Origin: Planomicrobium sp. CPCC 101110
GTDB lineage: Bacteria > Bacillota > Bacilli > Bacillales_A > Planococcaceae
Length of the DNA: 64,000 bases
Direction of reading: 5' to 3'
Assembly: GCF_007859395.1 (NCBI RefSeq)
Contig: NZ_VOHD01000003.1
Span: forward strand, 87,561-151,560
Shown: piece after piece, positions 1-8,877 of the stretch
Layout of the letters: the number at the start of each line of letters is the position of its first letter
Numbering within the stretch: position 1 is the stretch's first letter
Notes under the pieces: generated by a model
The model's database searches: none
What the model was told of the DNA's origin: nothing
Seen by the model: the letters and a program-made list of their open reading frames with translations, nothing else
Program-made: the position numbers and the translations under genes

Positions 1-1753
1 GGAACACAGTGACAACTTTTCCGTTGACTGGTGAAACGACTTTTCCGTCTGTTGGGCGGATTGCAAAACCATCGCCAATCATTTTGCCGGAAAATACCTG
101 GTCAGGAGTTTCGCTGATCGGCAAAATTTCTCCAGTAAGCGGGCTGCTGAATTCCAATGCAGCCTTGCTTACAGCAACATTTTCTTCCTGTTTTGCCGCT
201 TTTGGAGCAGCAGCTTGTGGACGCGGTCTTTTGCCATTGATAATATCTTGCATTTGTCCGCGCAGGCTGTCTGACACTGGGCCGAAGATTGCCTGGATGT
301 TGTTGCCGACTTCCATAACACCGGAAGCACCAAGTTTTTTCAGTCTGTTTTTGTCTACATTGTTTTTGTCTTCTACGCTGACGCGCAGGCGGGTGATACA
401 AGCATCAAGGTGAGTGATGTTTTCCTGGCCGCCCATTGCTGCAAGAATTTCATATGGAAGGTCGCCGACTTCTTCGTCGTCTTCGTCTTCTTCCGTATCT
501 TCTTCACGGCCTGGCGTCATCAAGTTGAACTTCTTGATGGCAAAGCGGAAACCGAAATAGTAAATGACTGCGAAGAAAGCACCTACGATAATGACCCACC
601 ACCAATCGGTTCTTCCAGGCATAACGCCGAATAGCAAGAAGTCGATTAGTCCGCCTGAAAAAGTCATACCAATTTTAATATTAAGAATTTGCATGATCAT
701 GAACGATAATCCTGCAAAAACAGCGTGGATACCGAAAAGAACCGGTGCAACGAACAAGAAAGAAAATTCAAGCGGCTCTGTAATTCCAGTCAGGAAAGAA
801 GTCAAAGCAGCTGAAGCCATGATTCCGCCGACAACTTTCTTTTTCTCAGGGCGTGCGCAGTGGTAAATGGCAAGCGCTGCCGCTGGAAGGCCGAACATCA
901 TGAACGGGAATTTACCAGCCATAAATGTGCCGGCTGTAAATTCGACGCCATCCTGCAGCTGAGCGAAGAAGATCCGCTGGTCGCCGCGGATGATTTCTCC
1001 GGCAGCATTTGTGTAAGAACCGAATTCAAACCAAAATGGTGAATAGAAAATATGGTGCAAACCGAATGGGATCAATGAACGTTCAATTGTCCCGAATACG
1101 AAAGCGGCAAGTGTCCGGTTGGTTTCGAGCATGAAATGCGAAAGCGCATTCAGGCCGTTTTGGGCGAATGGCCAAACCATGAACATGACAATGCCTAGAA
1201 ACACCGCTGAAAAAGCAGTAACGATTGGTACAAAGCGTTTGCCTGCAAAGAATCCAAGGAACTGAGGCAACTTGATGTTGAAGAACTTGTTATACATGAA
1301 AGCCGCTAATACACCGACGATGATACCGCCGAAAACACCCGTTTGAAGTGTTGGAATGCCCAGCACCTCGGCGTATTTTGGATCAGTTGTCATCTCTGTG
1401 GTAATGTCGCCGAATGCTTTCATGGTGACGTTCATGATCAAGTAGCCGATAATGGCCGCAAGGCCCGCTACTCCGTCACCGCCGGCAAGACCGATGGCCA
1501 CCCCGACCGCAAATAGCAATGGCAAGTTATCAAAGACGACTCCGCCCGCTTCTGCCATAACGAATAATAATTTTTGGATCCAGTCAGCGCCGAAAAATGG
1601 CACCGCTTCTAAGAACGAGTCTTGTGCAAAGCTCGTTCCGAAAGCCAAGAGAATACCTGCTGCAGGCAAGAGCGCTACCGGAAGCATTAATGCTTTACCG
1701 ACCTTTTGCATCGTGCCGAACAGGTTGCTGGACTTTGCAGATTTAGTAGACAT
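1..1753 (-). CDS. ptsG: PTS glucose transporter EIICBA, partial at left edge
   Basis: Glucose-specific permease of the phosphotransferase system, which imports glucose and phosphorylates it. The visible 584 residues begin at ATG 1753 ([20 protein letters not shown]) after AGGAGGAATTTTTC. Order: hydrophobic EIIC domain (about residues 1-400), EIIB with the phospho-cysteine in [10 protein letters not shown] (Cys452, codon 398-400), a linker rich in Ala/Pro/Lys, then the start of EIIA ([11 protein letters not shown]). The end of EIIA lies outside the window, so the catalytic EIIA histidine is not seen; B. subtilis PtsG is about 700 residues. It lies downstream of glcT on the same strand, with an antiterminator site and terminator in between, so expression should need glucose-activated GlcT. 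The IICBA order matches PtsG; an N-acetylglucosamine permease is less likely given the glcT neighbour. Confidence 0.95.
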   Translation of the reverse strand, partial: MSTKSAKSSNLFGTMQKVGKALMLPVALLPAAGILLAFGTSFAQDSFLEAVPFFGADWIQKLLFVMAEAGGVVFDNLPLLFAVGVAIGLAGGDGVAGLAAIIGYLIMNVTMKAFGDITTEMTTDPKYAEVLGIPTLQTGVFGGIIVGVLAAFMYNKFFNIKLPQFLGFFAGKRFVPIVTAFSAVFLGIVMFMVWPFAQNGLNALSHFMLETNRTLAAFVFGTIERSLIPFGLHHIFYSPFWFEFGSYTNAAGEIIRGDQRIFFAQLQDGVEFTAGTFMAGKFPFMMFGLPAAALAIYHCARPEKKKVVGGIMASAALTSFLTGITEPLEFSFLFVAPVLFGIHAVFAGLSFMIMQILNIKIGMTFSGGLIDFLLFGVMPGRTDWWWVIIVGAFFAVIYYFGFRFAIKKFNLMTPGREEDTEEDEDDEEVGDLPYEILAAMGGQENITHLDACITRLRVSVEDKNNVDKNRLKKLGASGVMEVGNNIQAIFGPVSDSLRGQMQDIINGKRPRPQAAAPKAAKQEENVAVSKAALEFSSPLTGEILPISETPDQVFSGKMIGDGFAIRPTDGKVVSPVNGKVVTVF

Positions 1754-1810
1754 GAAAAATTCCTCCTTATTAAAAAATAAAAGCGGAAAACCAATTGAAG
1801 CCATCCAATC

Positions 1811-1899
1811 AAAACAAAAAGGCATGAGCAGAAAAGAAGCGGTTAAAAAAGGAGAGACCTCCCCCTTGAGTAACCTGTACATCTTTTCATACTCATGCC
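1811..1899 (-). terminator. Leader terminator of ptsG, controlled by GlcT
   Basis: On the minus strand GGCATGAGTATGAAAAG (1899-1883) can pair almost perfectly with CTTTTCTGCTCATGCC (1836-1821), followed by a T-rich tract (1820-1811). The 5' arm is the 3' half of the antiterminator site, so the two folds exclude each other. A short extra hairpin (GGAG/CTCC followed by TTTTTT, about 1845-1863) sits in the loop. Confidence 0.8.
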
Positions 1900-1920
1900 T
1901 GATCGAATCAGTAACACGTA
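1887..1920 (-). promoter_or_regulatory. Ribonucleic antiterminator (RAT) for GlcT
   Basis: The minus strand reads TACGTGTTACTGATTCGATC then AGGCATGAGTATG, closely resembling the RAT of B. subtilis ptsG as I remember it. When GlcT binds, this hairpin forms and the overlapping terminator cannot. A weak promoter candidate (TTCAAC, 17 nt, TAAATC) lies just upstream within the 3' end of glcT; it is not secure. Confidence 0.75.
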
Positions 1921-1928
1921 TGGTTGAT

Positions 1929-2771
1929 TTAAGATTTATGAAGCAAACGTTGAAGATGAATGGTTAAATATAACACTTCAGCTTCATCGACTGGCTTATT
2001 CAATTGATTCTGCATAACTTTAATTAGTTTCCAGGCAAGATTATAACATACGGGATATTCTTTTTTCAATAGCTCTTCCAGTTTATTTTCCTCGCCTAAA
2101 GGCTGTCCTTGGTGCGCCCGGTCGATTGCCCTGTGAAGATGCTGGATAAGCCGGTGGTAGTCGACATCGTCCCTTTGCAGATGAAGGTTAAGGTTGGCTT
2201 CGATAATTTCGACGAGCTGCGAGATGAGAAGGTTATAGCGGTTGATGTCGCGCAGCGACTTGTCGGTTACGGCGCTATGGATATGAAGCGCGATAAAGCC
2301 GATCTCGCCTTCAGGAAACTCGATATCCATCTGCTCTTCCACGCGTCTCACCACAGCCTTTGCCACGCCGTACTCTTTTGGATAGAGCGCTTCGATTTCA
2401 TATAGAAATGGGTTGGAAAACTGCATATCTTTTTTTGCGCGGTTGATTGCGAAGGCGAGATGGTCAGTCAGTGCAACATGAATATGCTCATTGAGTTCCT
2501 TGCCCATTTCCTTTTCGATAAACAGGAGCAATTCATGGGTGAATCCGATCAAATTTTCTTCAATATGGGGAACCAAATTAACATACTGCTCTTTTTCTTT
2601 TTCGTCCTTCAGCAGGAAGGTTTTATCCGCTTTATCAAATGAGATAGGTTCGCCTTTTGCCCGGTTGAAGCCGAGGCCATTGCCGATCAAGACAACTTCT
2701 TTATATATATCGTGCTGAGCGATGACCACATTATTGTTCAGCACTTTTTTTATAGTTAATATCTGCTTCAT
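1929..2771 (-). CDS. glcT: PtsGHI antiterminator GlcT (BglG/LicT family)
   Basis: RNA-binding antiterminator that lets transcription enter ptsG when glucose is present. The 280-residue product starts at ATG 2771 ([19 protein letters not shown]), chosen over an in-frame ATG 12 codons upstream because GGAGG lies 5 nt before it. Domains: CAT RNA-binding domain (about 1-57), PRD1 (about 65-170, with histidines in TDHLAFAI and ALHIHSA) and PRD2 (about 171-280, with [10 protein letters not shown] and LTIHLQRLL). PRD histidines are phosphorylated by HPr and EII in this family. The next gene is ptsG with a GlcT-type RAT between them, which fixes the assignment as GlcT rather than LicT or SacT. Confidence 0.93.
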   Translation of the reverse strand: MKQILTIKKVLNNNVVIAQHDIYKEVVLIGNGLGFNRAKGEPISFDKADKTFLLKDEKEKEQYVNLVPHIEENLIGFTHELLLFIEKEMGKELNEHIHVALTDHLAFAINRAKKDMQFSNPFLYEIEALYPKEYGVAKAVVRRVEEQMDIEFPEGEIGFIALHIHSAVTDKSLRDINRYNLLISQLVEIIEANLNLHLQRDDVDYHRLIQHLHRAIDRAHQGQPLGEENKLEELLKKEYPVCYNLAWKLIKVMQNQLNKPVDEAEVLYLTIHLQRLLHKS

Positions 2772-2941
2772 TTCAGCCTCCATCCGCCAGCAGGCCATAG
2801 GTAGCATGACTGGCTTGCGTAAACAGATCTTTATTCGTTAGTATACGTCATTGCGGACACTTCTTCATTCTTCATTATATTCAATATAAGTTTTTAATTC
2901 ATCCTAATTCTTATTTTTGATTTTGCTTTGATGGGGCATCG

Positions 2942-2970
2942 TTGAGTTTGGAAATGGCTAAGCGTATACT
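2942..2970 (+). promoter_or_regulatory. SigA promoter of the HAD hydrolase gene
   Basis: TTGAGT (2942-2947), 17 nt, TATACT (2965-2970). Transcription would start near 2977, downstream of any earlier in-frame start, which supports the TTG start at 3011. Confidence 0.65.
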
Positions 2971-3010
2971 AGCTAAATACATATCAACTGCAAAACAAGG
3001 AGGAAGCGCA

Positions 3011-3877
3011 TTGGCAATAAAACCGAAAGCTGTTTTTTTGGATATGGACGGCACCCTTTTGAACCATTACAACAAAGTAAGCATGAATACGAAAACGATC
3101 ATTGATGAGCTCCGCAGCGAAGGCATTTTTGTTTTTATCGCAACCGGCAGATCGTCAGCAGAATTGAAGGAAATGCTTCCGGAAGGCTTTTCGGTAGATG
3201 GAATCATCACTGCCAACGGCATGTCTGGATATGTCGGGGAAGAAGCGGTGTTCGAGCATTCGCTGTCGCGTGAGCTGGTGGATACCGTCATCGAACGGGC
3301 ACGGAAAAACAAAATCTATTATGAGCTGTTTCCATACAATGAACCTCGAATGGTGCTCCAGCAAGACAGGGAGTATGTAGAAGCCGAAGTCAGGGATCCC
3401 CAGCCTGAAGGGGTTGAAATCAACGAATGGATTTCCCGCAAAAAAGCCATCAATGAAGAAATTGCGTGGAAAGAAACGATTACAGGCACTCATTTTTCAA
3501 AATTTTATTTCTTTGCAAGATCCAGAGAACACATCAACAACTGGAAAATAGAGCTTAAGCAGCTCCAGAAAAAGATGGACTTCACGATGACTCCTTCTTC
3601 ACCGCACAATGCAGAAGTGATGGTGGCAAATGTCAGCAAAGCCAGCGGCATTAAAGAAATGCTTGAGCATTTCGGATTGGCTGGCTGTGAGACGCTGGCC
3701 ATCGGCGACAGCGATAACGATGTGAAGATGTTCGAATATGTCAGCTATGCCGTGGCCATGAAAAATGCCGCCGGCCACATCAAAGCCATTGCCGACGACG
3801 TAACAGAATTCACGTGCGATGAAGACGGCGTCTGCCATTATTTAAAATCGAATGTCTTGGCTGTGAAAACGCAGTAA
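3011..3877 (+). CDS. Cof-type HAD-IIB sugar-phosphate/FMN phosphatase
   Basis: Cytoplasmic HAD phosphatase of the Cof/IIB subfamily, usually active on small phosphorylated metabolites; the substrate cannot be told from sequence. The product is 288 residues if it starts at TTG 3011 (MAIKPKAVFLDMDGTLLN), which has AAGGAGG 7 nt upstream; longer in-frame starts fall inside or before the promoter. Motif I is FLDMDGTLL (Asp11 and Asp13), motif II is IATGRSS and motif IV is IGDSDNDVKMF, so the active site looks intact, with an IIB cap between them. It is a monocistronic gene facing a bidirectional terminator. Confidence 0.88.
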   Translation: MAIKPKAVFLDMDGTLLNHYNKVSMNTKTIIDELRSEGIFVFIATGRSSAELKEMLPEGFSVDGIITANGMSGYVGEEAVFEHSLSRELVDTVIERARKNKIYYELFPYNEPRMVLQQDREYVEAEVRDPQPEGVEINEWISRKKAINEEIAWKETITGTHFSKFYFFARSREHINNWKIELKQLQKKMDFTMTPSSPHNAEVMVANVSKASGIKEMLEHFGLAGCETLAIGDSDNDVKMFEYVSYAVAMKNAAGHIKAIADDVTEFTCDEDGVCHYLKSNVLAVKTQ

Positions 3878-3888
3878 TGGTCCATAGA

Positions 3889-3929
3889 AAAAGAAAGCCA
3901 TGACGGCGCACTGTCATGGCTTTCTTTTA
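3889..3929. terminator. Bidirectional terminator
   Basis: Perfect inverted repeat AAAAGAAAGCCATGAC-type arms (about 3889-3905 and 3913-3929) with an 8-nt loop, A-rich on the left and T-rich on the right. It serves both the HAD gene and the convergent S9 peptidase gene. Confidence 0.85.
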
Positions 3930-3935
3930 TCTTTT

Positions 3936-5864
3936 TCAAAGATTGTCGATCGGCACCGGTTCAATTTCATCCGCAGGGGTGAACCCGAAGACTTTGCTGT
4001 AAAAATAGAATTCGCCGTCGATGGCCCGTTTGATGTTTCGGTCTATCCGGAAGCCATGGCCTTCGCTTTCGAATAACACATAAGCGACCGGCAAACCTTT
4101 CGTTTTCAACGCTTCCACCATCAATTCCGCTTGATTTGGCGGAACAATCTTGTCGTCAGTGCCTTGAAAGAAAATGACCGGACAGGACAATTGATCAGTG
4201 AAATTGATAGGTGAGCGTTCGTAATAGACCTTTTTCGCTTCCGGATAAGGGCCAAGAAGCCCGTCCATATACCGCGATTCGAATTTATGCGTTTCCTGTG
4301 CGAAGATTTCCAGTTCGCTCAATCCGAAATGGCTTGCTCCGGCATTGTATACGCTGGTAAAGACGAGAGAGGCGAGTGTTGTATATCCGCCGGCGCTGCC
4401 TCCGGCAATCGCCACCCGGCTGCTGTCAGCTTCCCCTTTCTCAACAAGGTGCTTTACAGCATTGGCGCAATCCTGCACATCTACAATGCCCCAATTGTTT
4501 TTTAGCCGTTCGCGGTATTCCCGGCCATAGCCAGTGGATCCGCCGTAATTCACATCCACTACCGCAAATCCGCGGCTGGTCCAGTACTGTGTAGCAAGAT
4601 TAAGTGTTGAAGGGGAGGAACTTGTCGGTCCGCCATGGACATGCACCAATAATGGCGGCTTTTCACCTTCAGGAGCCGTAAAATCAGGATTTGTCGGCCG
4701 ATAGTAAATGGCGTGCGCCGTTTTTCCGCCTTCAGTCGGGTATTCAATCGATTCAGGAATGGACAAATAATCGGCATCCACGGCCAGGCTGGCCGAAGCT
4801 CTGATTTCTTCAACACGTGTTCCTTCGGGATCCATTCGGACAACACGAGGGAATTCTGATGGAGAAGCCGCTATAAAAGCAATGTCCTCCCCGTTCGACC
4901 GGATAAAAGAAAAAGAGTTGAAACGGATATCAAAAGGAGCAATCTTCCCGGTTTGCACGTCAATTCTTGCAAGCCGGCGCGTTCCATTTTGGGTGTAAGC
5001 GGCAACAATCGCCGCTTTACTGATAAAAGCGTAATCCGACCTGCCGAATATCCAGCTTGGCGAACCGAACTCCGCTTCCATCGGACAGACCGCTTCAATC
5101 CCTTCTTCGTTTTGGCGCATAATGTTCCACCAGCCTGACTGGTCGGAAATAAAATATAGCCTGCCGTCCGGTGACCAAACAGGCTGAATGATTGATTCGT
5201 CCGCTCCGCCGGCCACCCGCTTGGCATCGGAAACGGAACCGTCGGCATTCAAGTCAGCTACCCAAAGCTCCGTTTCGTCCCAAGGCATGTTCGGATGGTT
5301 CCAGGTCAGATAAGCCAGTTGACTGGAATCAGGGCTGATGCGCGGATTGGAGTAGAAATCATTGCCGGAGACGATGACTTTCTCGTTGTTGCCGTCCAAG
5401 TCCATGGCGACAATAGTAGTCTCGGCAAAAATCGCCGATTCGGTATGGTCTTCGCGCACCCAATACATGCGGCTTCTCAAAGGATCGGCTGCCGCATCGG
5501 CGTATCGGTGGTTCGGGTCTGTTGTAATCGGTTCGATGGATTGATTTTCCTGGCGCCGATACAGCAAGTTGTCTTCGAAATTGGAGAAATACAGATTAGG
5601 GCCGTGAACCAAAAACGGGGCACCGCCATATTCATGGACACGGGTCCGGACGTTGAAAGGCGCTGGCGTGAGTTCGATTGGGCTTCCTTCCAATGATTGT
5701 TTTATCACAGTATTGCGCCCGGATTCCGAAGGCAATGCTTCTATCCAGTAAAAATCTTGGCCGTCCAACCACACATTTTCGATTCCGACTGCGTCTTGCG
5801 TTATCAAATCGGCTGATATCGGGGATTTCCAGCTGCCATATGGGGCCGTTGTTTTTTGAGCCAT
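3936..5864 (-). CDS. S9 family prolyl oligopeptidase-like peptidase
   Basis: Serine peptidase of the acylaminoacyl-peptidase/prolyl oligopeptidase type, predicted to cut short peptides in the cytoplasm; no signal peptide is visible. The 642-residue product starts at ATG 5864 (MAQKTTAPYGSWKSP), with GGGAGG about 6 nt upstream; a start 16 codons earlier lacks a ribosome site. The N-terminal about 380 residues are a beta-propeller with WSPDG and SPDSSQLAYLTW-type repeats. The C-terminal alpha/beta-hydrolase domain carries HGGPTSS, the nucleophile in GGSAGGYTT (Ser490), an acid in GTDDKIVPP (Asp570/571) and His603 in SEGHGFR. The triad is complete and the length is typical. It is monocistronic. 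Confidence 0.92.
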   Translation of the reverse strand: MAQKTTAPYGSWKSPISADLITQDAVGIENVWLDGQDFYWIEALPSESGRNTVIKQSLEGSPIELTPAPFNVRTRVHEYGGAPFLVHGPNLYFSNFEDNLLYRRQENQSIEPITTDPNHRYADAAADPLRSRMYWVREDHTESAIFAETTIVAMDLDGNNEKVIVSGNDFYSNPRISPDSSQLAYLTWNHPNMPWDETELWVADLNADGSVSDAKRVAGGADESIIQPVWSPDGRLYFISDQSGWWNIMRQNEEGIEAVCPMEAEFGSPSWIFGRSDYAFISKAAIVAAYTQNGTRRLARIDVQTGKIAPFDIRFNSFSFIRSNGEDIAFIAASPSEFPRVVRMDPEGTRVEEIRASASLAVDADYLSIPESIEYPTEGGKTAHAIYYRPTNPDFTAPEGEKPPLLVHVHGGPTSSSPSTLNLATQYWTSRGFAVVDVNYGGSTGYGREYRERLKNNWGIVDVQDCANAVKHLVEKGEADSSRVAIAGGSAGGYTTLASLVFTSVYNAGASHFGLSELEIFAQETHKFESRYMDGLLGPYPEAKKVYYERSPINFTDQLSCPVIFFQGTDDKIVPPNQAELMVEALKTKGLPVAYVLFESEGHGFRIDRNIKRAIDGEFYFYSKVFGFTPADEIEPVPIDNL

Positions 5865-6055
5865 CCTTTTTCCTCCCGCTCTATTTGAAATCGGTTTTTT
5901 CCAGTTTATCATTACGAAAACCGAAATTGTTCTAATATTAAAAATAATTTTATGTCTGGACTGATTTTTTATACCCTTATATTCAAGAAAAAAAGTTTTA
6001 GTGGACTTAGTAAACTGGTTATATGGAATACTGACAAGGGAGGCAAAGAGGGGTT

Positions 6056-6625
6056 ATGGAAATATCGCTGATTAGGCATGGGAAATCTCAATTCATTCAT
6101 AAGGGCCGAGTCACTTTCAAGGAGTTTGAAGAGTGGGCTAAAAATTACGATTTGCATGGAATTTCTGAAGAGCCTGTTTGCCCTCCCGAGACGTTTCAAA
6201 AAATAACGGCGGCAAACATTGTTATCACCAGTGATTTGAAAAGATCCGTAGAATCCGCAAAGTTGTTGAACTTAAAAGCAGGGGTGCTCAAGGATGCGTT
6301 GTTTCGGGAAACTGAGCTGCCTGCCGGTTCAATGAAACTATTCAATATTAAAGCAAGGCCGGCTTCGTGGGCAATTTTATTGAGGATCCTATGGTTTGGC
6401 GGGTACTCCAATGAATGTGAATCGTTAAAGGAAGCGAAACAGAGGGCGGAAAAGGCGGCACAGCATTTAATCGTTTATTCCCGTGAATACCGCTCGGTCG
6501 CACTCGTTGGCCACGGATTTTTTAACATGCTGATAGCGAAGGAACTACAGAGAAAAGGTTGGAAAGGCAAAAGAAAGCTGGGCGCAAAGCATTGGAATTG
6601 TGTTTCCTACGTTTTACGAAACTAG
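6056..6625 (+). CDS. Histidine phosphatase (phosphoglycerate mutase-like) family protein
   Basis: Small 189-residue protein starting MEISLIRHGKSQF with the RHG phospho-histidine motif near the N terminus (His8) and a second conserved histidine in VALVGHGFFNMLI near the C terminus, as in the histidine phosphatase superfamily. The middle region (ITSDLKRSVESA) supplies the usual ITSDLxR segment, and ETELPAGS the acid. Substrate unknown; these are often broad phosphatases rather than glycolytic mutases. The start ATG 6056 follows AGAGGGGTT. No operon partner: the upstream gene is divergent, and 219 bases with no supported gene follow before the reductase. Confidence 0.8.
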   Translation: MEISLIRHGKSQFIHKGRVTFKEFEEWAKNYDLHGISEEPVCPPETFQKITAANIVITSDLKRSVESAKLLNLKAGVLKDALFRETELPAGSMKLFNIKARPASWAILLRILWFGGYSNECESLKEAKQRAEKAAQHLIVYSREYRSVALVGHGFFNMLIAKELQRKGWKGKRKLGAKHWNCVSYVLRN

Positions 6626-6844
6626 TCGAAGGCACCTGCTGCTGATGAATATATGTGTATATCGGGTTAATCGGGGAGAAGGCGAAAAACTGAAAAACCG
6701 CGTCCATAGGAATGGGGTTGAGCAGGGGGAAATCGGGGTATTTATAAAGAATCTAAAATGCAAAAGCCTTTGGAATCTCGCGGACGGAAGAATAGACAGG
6801 CTGTAATAAGTTGAACATTCATTCTAAGTTGGAGGTGCCGATTT

Positions 6845-7819
6845 ATGCATAGAGTAGTGATTCTTGGAACAGGCCCTGCCGGCCTCACGGCGGCGATCTA
6901 TTTAGCTAGAGCAAATATGGATCCGCTGGTCATCGATGGAGACCAGCCCGGCGGCCAATTGACGCTGACCACTGAAATTGAAAATTTTCCGGGTTTTGTT
7001 GATGGAATCATGGGACCCGAATTGATGGACAACATGCGCAAACAGGCAGAGCGCTTTGGGGCGGTTTTCAAAAGCGGCTGGGCGACAGCCGTCGACACGT
7101 CGCAGCGGCCGTTCAAACTTCAAGTCAGCGGTTTGGGCGAAATCCAGACAGAAGCTTTGATCTTATCGACCGGCGCATCGGCAAAATTACTGCAGATTCC
7201 AGGCGAGATTGACAATATTGGGACAGGTGTCAGCACATGTGCCACATGCGACGGCTTTTTTTACCGCGGGAAAAAAATCATCGTGGTGGGAGGCGGAGAT
7301 TCGGCCATGGAAGAAGCGAGTTTCCTGACGCGATTTGCATCAGAAGTTGTCGTGGTCCATCGCCGGAGCGAACTGCGCGCATCGAAAATCATGCAGGATC
7401 GTGCCCGTCAAAACGAAAAAATATCATGGAAATTGAACAATACACCGGTTGAAGTGTTGAACGATGGGCAAAAGGTGAGCGGGCTCAAAGTGCGGAATGG
7501 GGAAAGCGGAGAGCTGGAAGTGATTGAAACGGATGGGATTTTCGTTGCTATCGGCCATACCCCGAATACCGCTTTTTTGAATGGCCAGATCGATACGGAC
7601 GAAACCGGCTATATCCGGGTGAAGCCAGGCACAACAGAAACGAACATCCCGGGCATCTTCGCTTGCGGCGATGTGCAGGACAAGAAATACCGCCAAGCGG
7701 TCACCGCCGCAGGATCCGGCTGCATGGCGGCCATGGACACCGAACGTTTTCTCGAAGGCCAGGAAATTGTGGATTGGAGCCAGACCTTATCGGAACCTTC
7801 TTATGACAAAGCCAAATAA
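6845..7819 (+). CDS. Thioredoxin-disulfide reductase-like FAD/NAD(P)-binding protein
   Basis: 324-residue flavoprotein with the TrxB layout: FAD-binding GTGPAGLTA (8-16), redox pair CATC (Cys132 and Cys135), NADPH-binding GGGDSAMEEA (from about 149) and the second FAD motif in IFACGDVQDKKYRQ. TrxB moves electrons from NADPH to thioredoxin. The principal trxB of Bacillales usually sits by other genes (hisI/yvcJ/yvcK region), so this isolated gene may be a paralogue with a different partner. Start ATG 6845 follows TTGGAGGTGCCGATTT. A strong terminator follows. Confidence 0.88.
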   Translation: MHRVVILGTGPAGLTAAIYLARANMDPLVIDGDQPGGQLTLTTEIENFPGFVDGIMGPELMDNMRKQAERFGAVFKSGWATAVDTSQRPFKLQVSGLGEIQTEALILSTGASAKLLQIPGEIDNIGTGVSTCATCDGFFYRGKKIIVVGGGDSAMEEASFLTRFASEVVVVHRRSELRASKIMQDRARQNEKISWKLNNTPVEVLNDGQKVSGLKVRNGESGELEVIETDGIFVAIGHTPNTAFLNGQIDTDETGYIRVKPGTTETNIPGIFACGDVQDKKYRQAVTAAGSGCMAAMDTERFLEGQEIVDWSQTLSEPSYDKAK

Positions 7820-7849
7820 ATCTTGGCCGGGATTGCACTGCCAAACAAA

Positions 7850-7882
7850 AAGAACTCTCAGGATGAGGGTTCTTTTTTCTTT
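7850..7882 (+). terminator. Rho-independent terminator after the reductase gene
   Basis: AAGAACTCTCA (7850-7860), loop GGA, TGAGGGTTCTT (7864-7874), with a run of T. Confidence 0.85.
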
Positions 7883-7965
7883 TGCATAGAACTGCTTGTC
7901 TGTAACCATGATGCGGTGGTATGGGTTTGCAAAATACCACCGCTCCTTCAGGAACTGAGCCAAGG

Positions 7966-8673
7966 CTATTCATTCATATTTTCAAGGAAACGGTACAAAT
8001 CATCAACATTATAGGCTTTGAAAAGAAGTTCTTTCTGGTCGTATACAAGAATTGCCGGAAAGCGGTCAAGATCTAGTTCTTCTTTATAATCGACAACGTA
8101 ATTTTTATCGTATTCTATCCATGCAGCTACAGCGCTGTGTCCTGTACCTTCCAATATATTTGATACATTTTCGTATAGTGGGTCCTGCATTTCCATAGGC
8201 AGCTTTTCTCCATTTTCATACATTACAACAATATTGACGCCATCCATATGCGATAAAAAACGTGAATATTTTTCTTCGTAAGACATCTCCAATAGGATGA
8301 TTTCATCGGGATGCCCTTCAAAGCCAGTTCCTCTTGGCGGATTGACCAATACCTTCTGCCCCTTTTTCACATCATCGATATGGGCTTCAGTTCCATCTTC
8401 GTATGTTATTCGTGTTTCTTCCGACAAATTAGCAATATAAGAATAGCCTTCATCTGTCATGCTTGGACCTTTTCTATCCCGCTTTTCCCATTCAGAAATA
8501 TCAACAATAATGCTGGTTCGGTCTTCACCAATTTCCGATACGGTTCCTATCATTCTGTCATCTTCATAATGTCCGTATGGATATTCTCCATTAGCTCCTG
8601 TATTTATGCCGCATGCAGAAACAATGACCCCGATAAACAACAAAATAACCAAGTGAAAAGTCTTTTGCAGCAA
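7966..8673 (-). CDS. Lipoprotein with DUF3221-like and thioredoxin-fold-like parts
   Basis: Predicted surface lipoprotein of 235 residues. Start TTG 8673 is supported by AAAGGAGGAAGTGAT directly upstream. A hydrophobic signal segment ends in the lipobox IVSAC (Cys21). Residues about 40-125 (GTVSEIGEDRTSIIVDIS, GQKVLVNPP) look like the OB-like DUF3221 domain of YobA-type lipoproteins. The C-terminal part (from about 135) resembles a thioredoxin fold without a CxxC: strand NIVVMYENG, then DRFPAILVYDQKELLFK and the final helix DDLYRFLENM. The function is unknown. It is monocistronic, convergent with the reductase gene. The fold call for the C-terminal half is inference. Confidence 0.7.
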   Translation of the reverse strand: MLQKTFHLVILLFIGVIVSACGINTGANGEYPYGHYEDDRMIGTVSEIGEDRTSIIVDISEWEKRDRKGPSMTDEGYSYIANLSEETRITYEDGTEAHIDDVKKGQKVLVNPPRGTGFEGHPDEIILLEMSYEEKYSRFLSHMDGVNIVVMYENGEKLPMEMQDPLYENVSNILEGTGHSAVAAWIEYDKNYVVDYKEELDLDRFPAILVYDQKELLFKAYNVDDLYRFLENMNE

Positions 8674-8781
8674 ATCACTTCCTCCTTTCTGCCAAAGCGG
8701 CAGTTACTTCAATAACGTTTTGTTAAGGTTTCGCTAATATTCAAATTTTAGTAATTAAAAGTGAAAGAAGTGAACAAACAC

Positions 8782-8810
8782 TGAATTATTAAATTAATTT
8801 CACGTATAAT
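8782..8810 (+). promoter_or_regulatory. Candidate promoter of the BASS transporter gene
   Basis: TATAAT at 8805-8810 with only a weak -35 (TGAATT) 17 nt upstream. Confidence 0.4.
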
Positions 8811-8877
8811 GAGGGCTAAACGGCAGGTGCTCAAACCGTTAGGCTAATGTGTGCCGATAGGAAGGACTGAACCATGT

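Noticed and set aside
6600..6806. 68-codon frame between the phosphatase and reductase genes
   Set aside because: Overlaps the phosphatase end, lacks a ribosome site and has unnatural composition.
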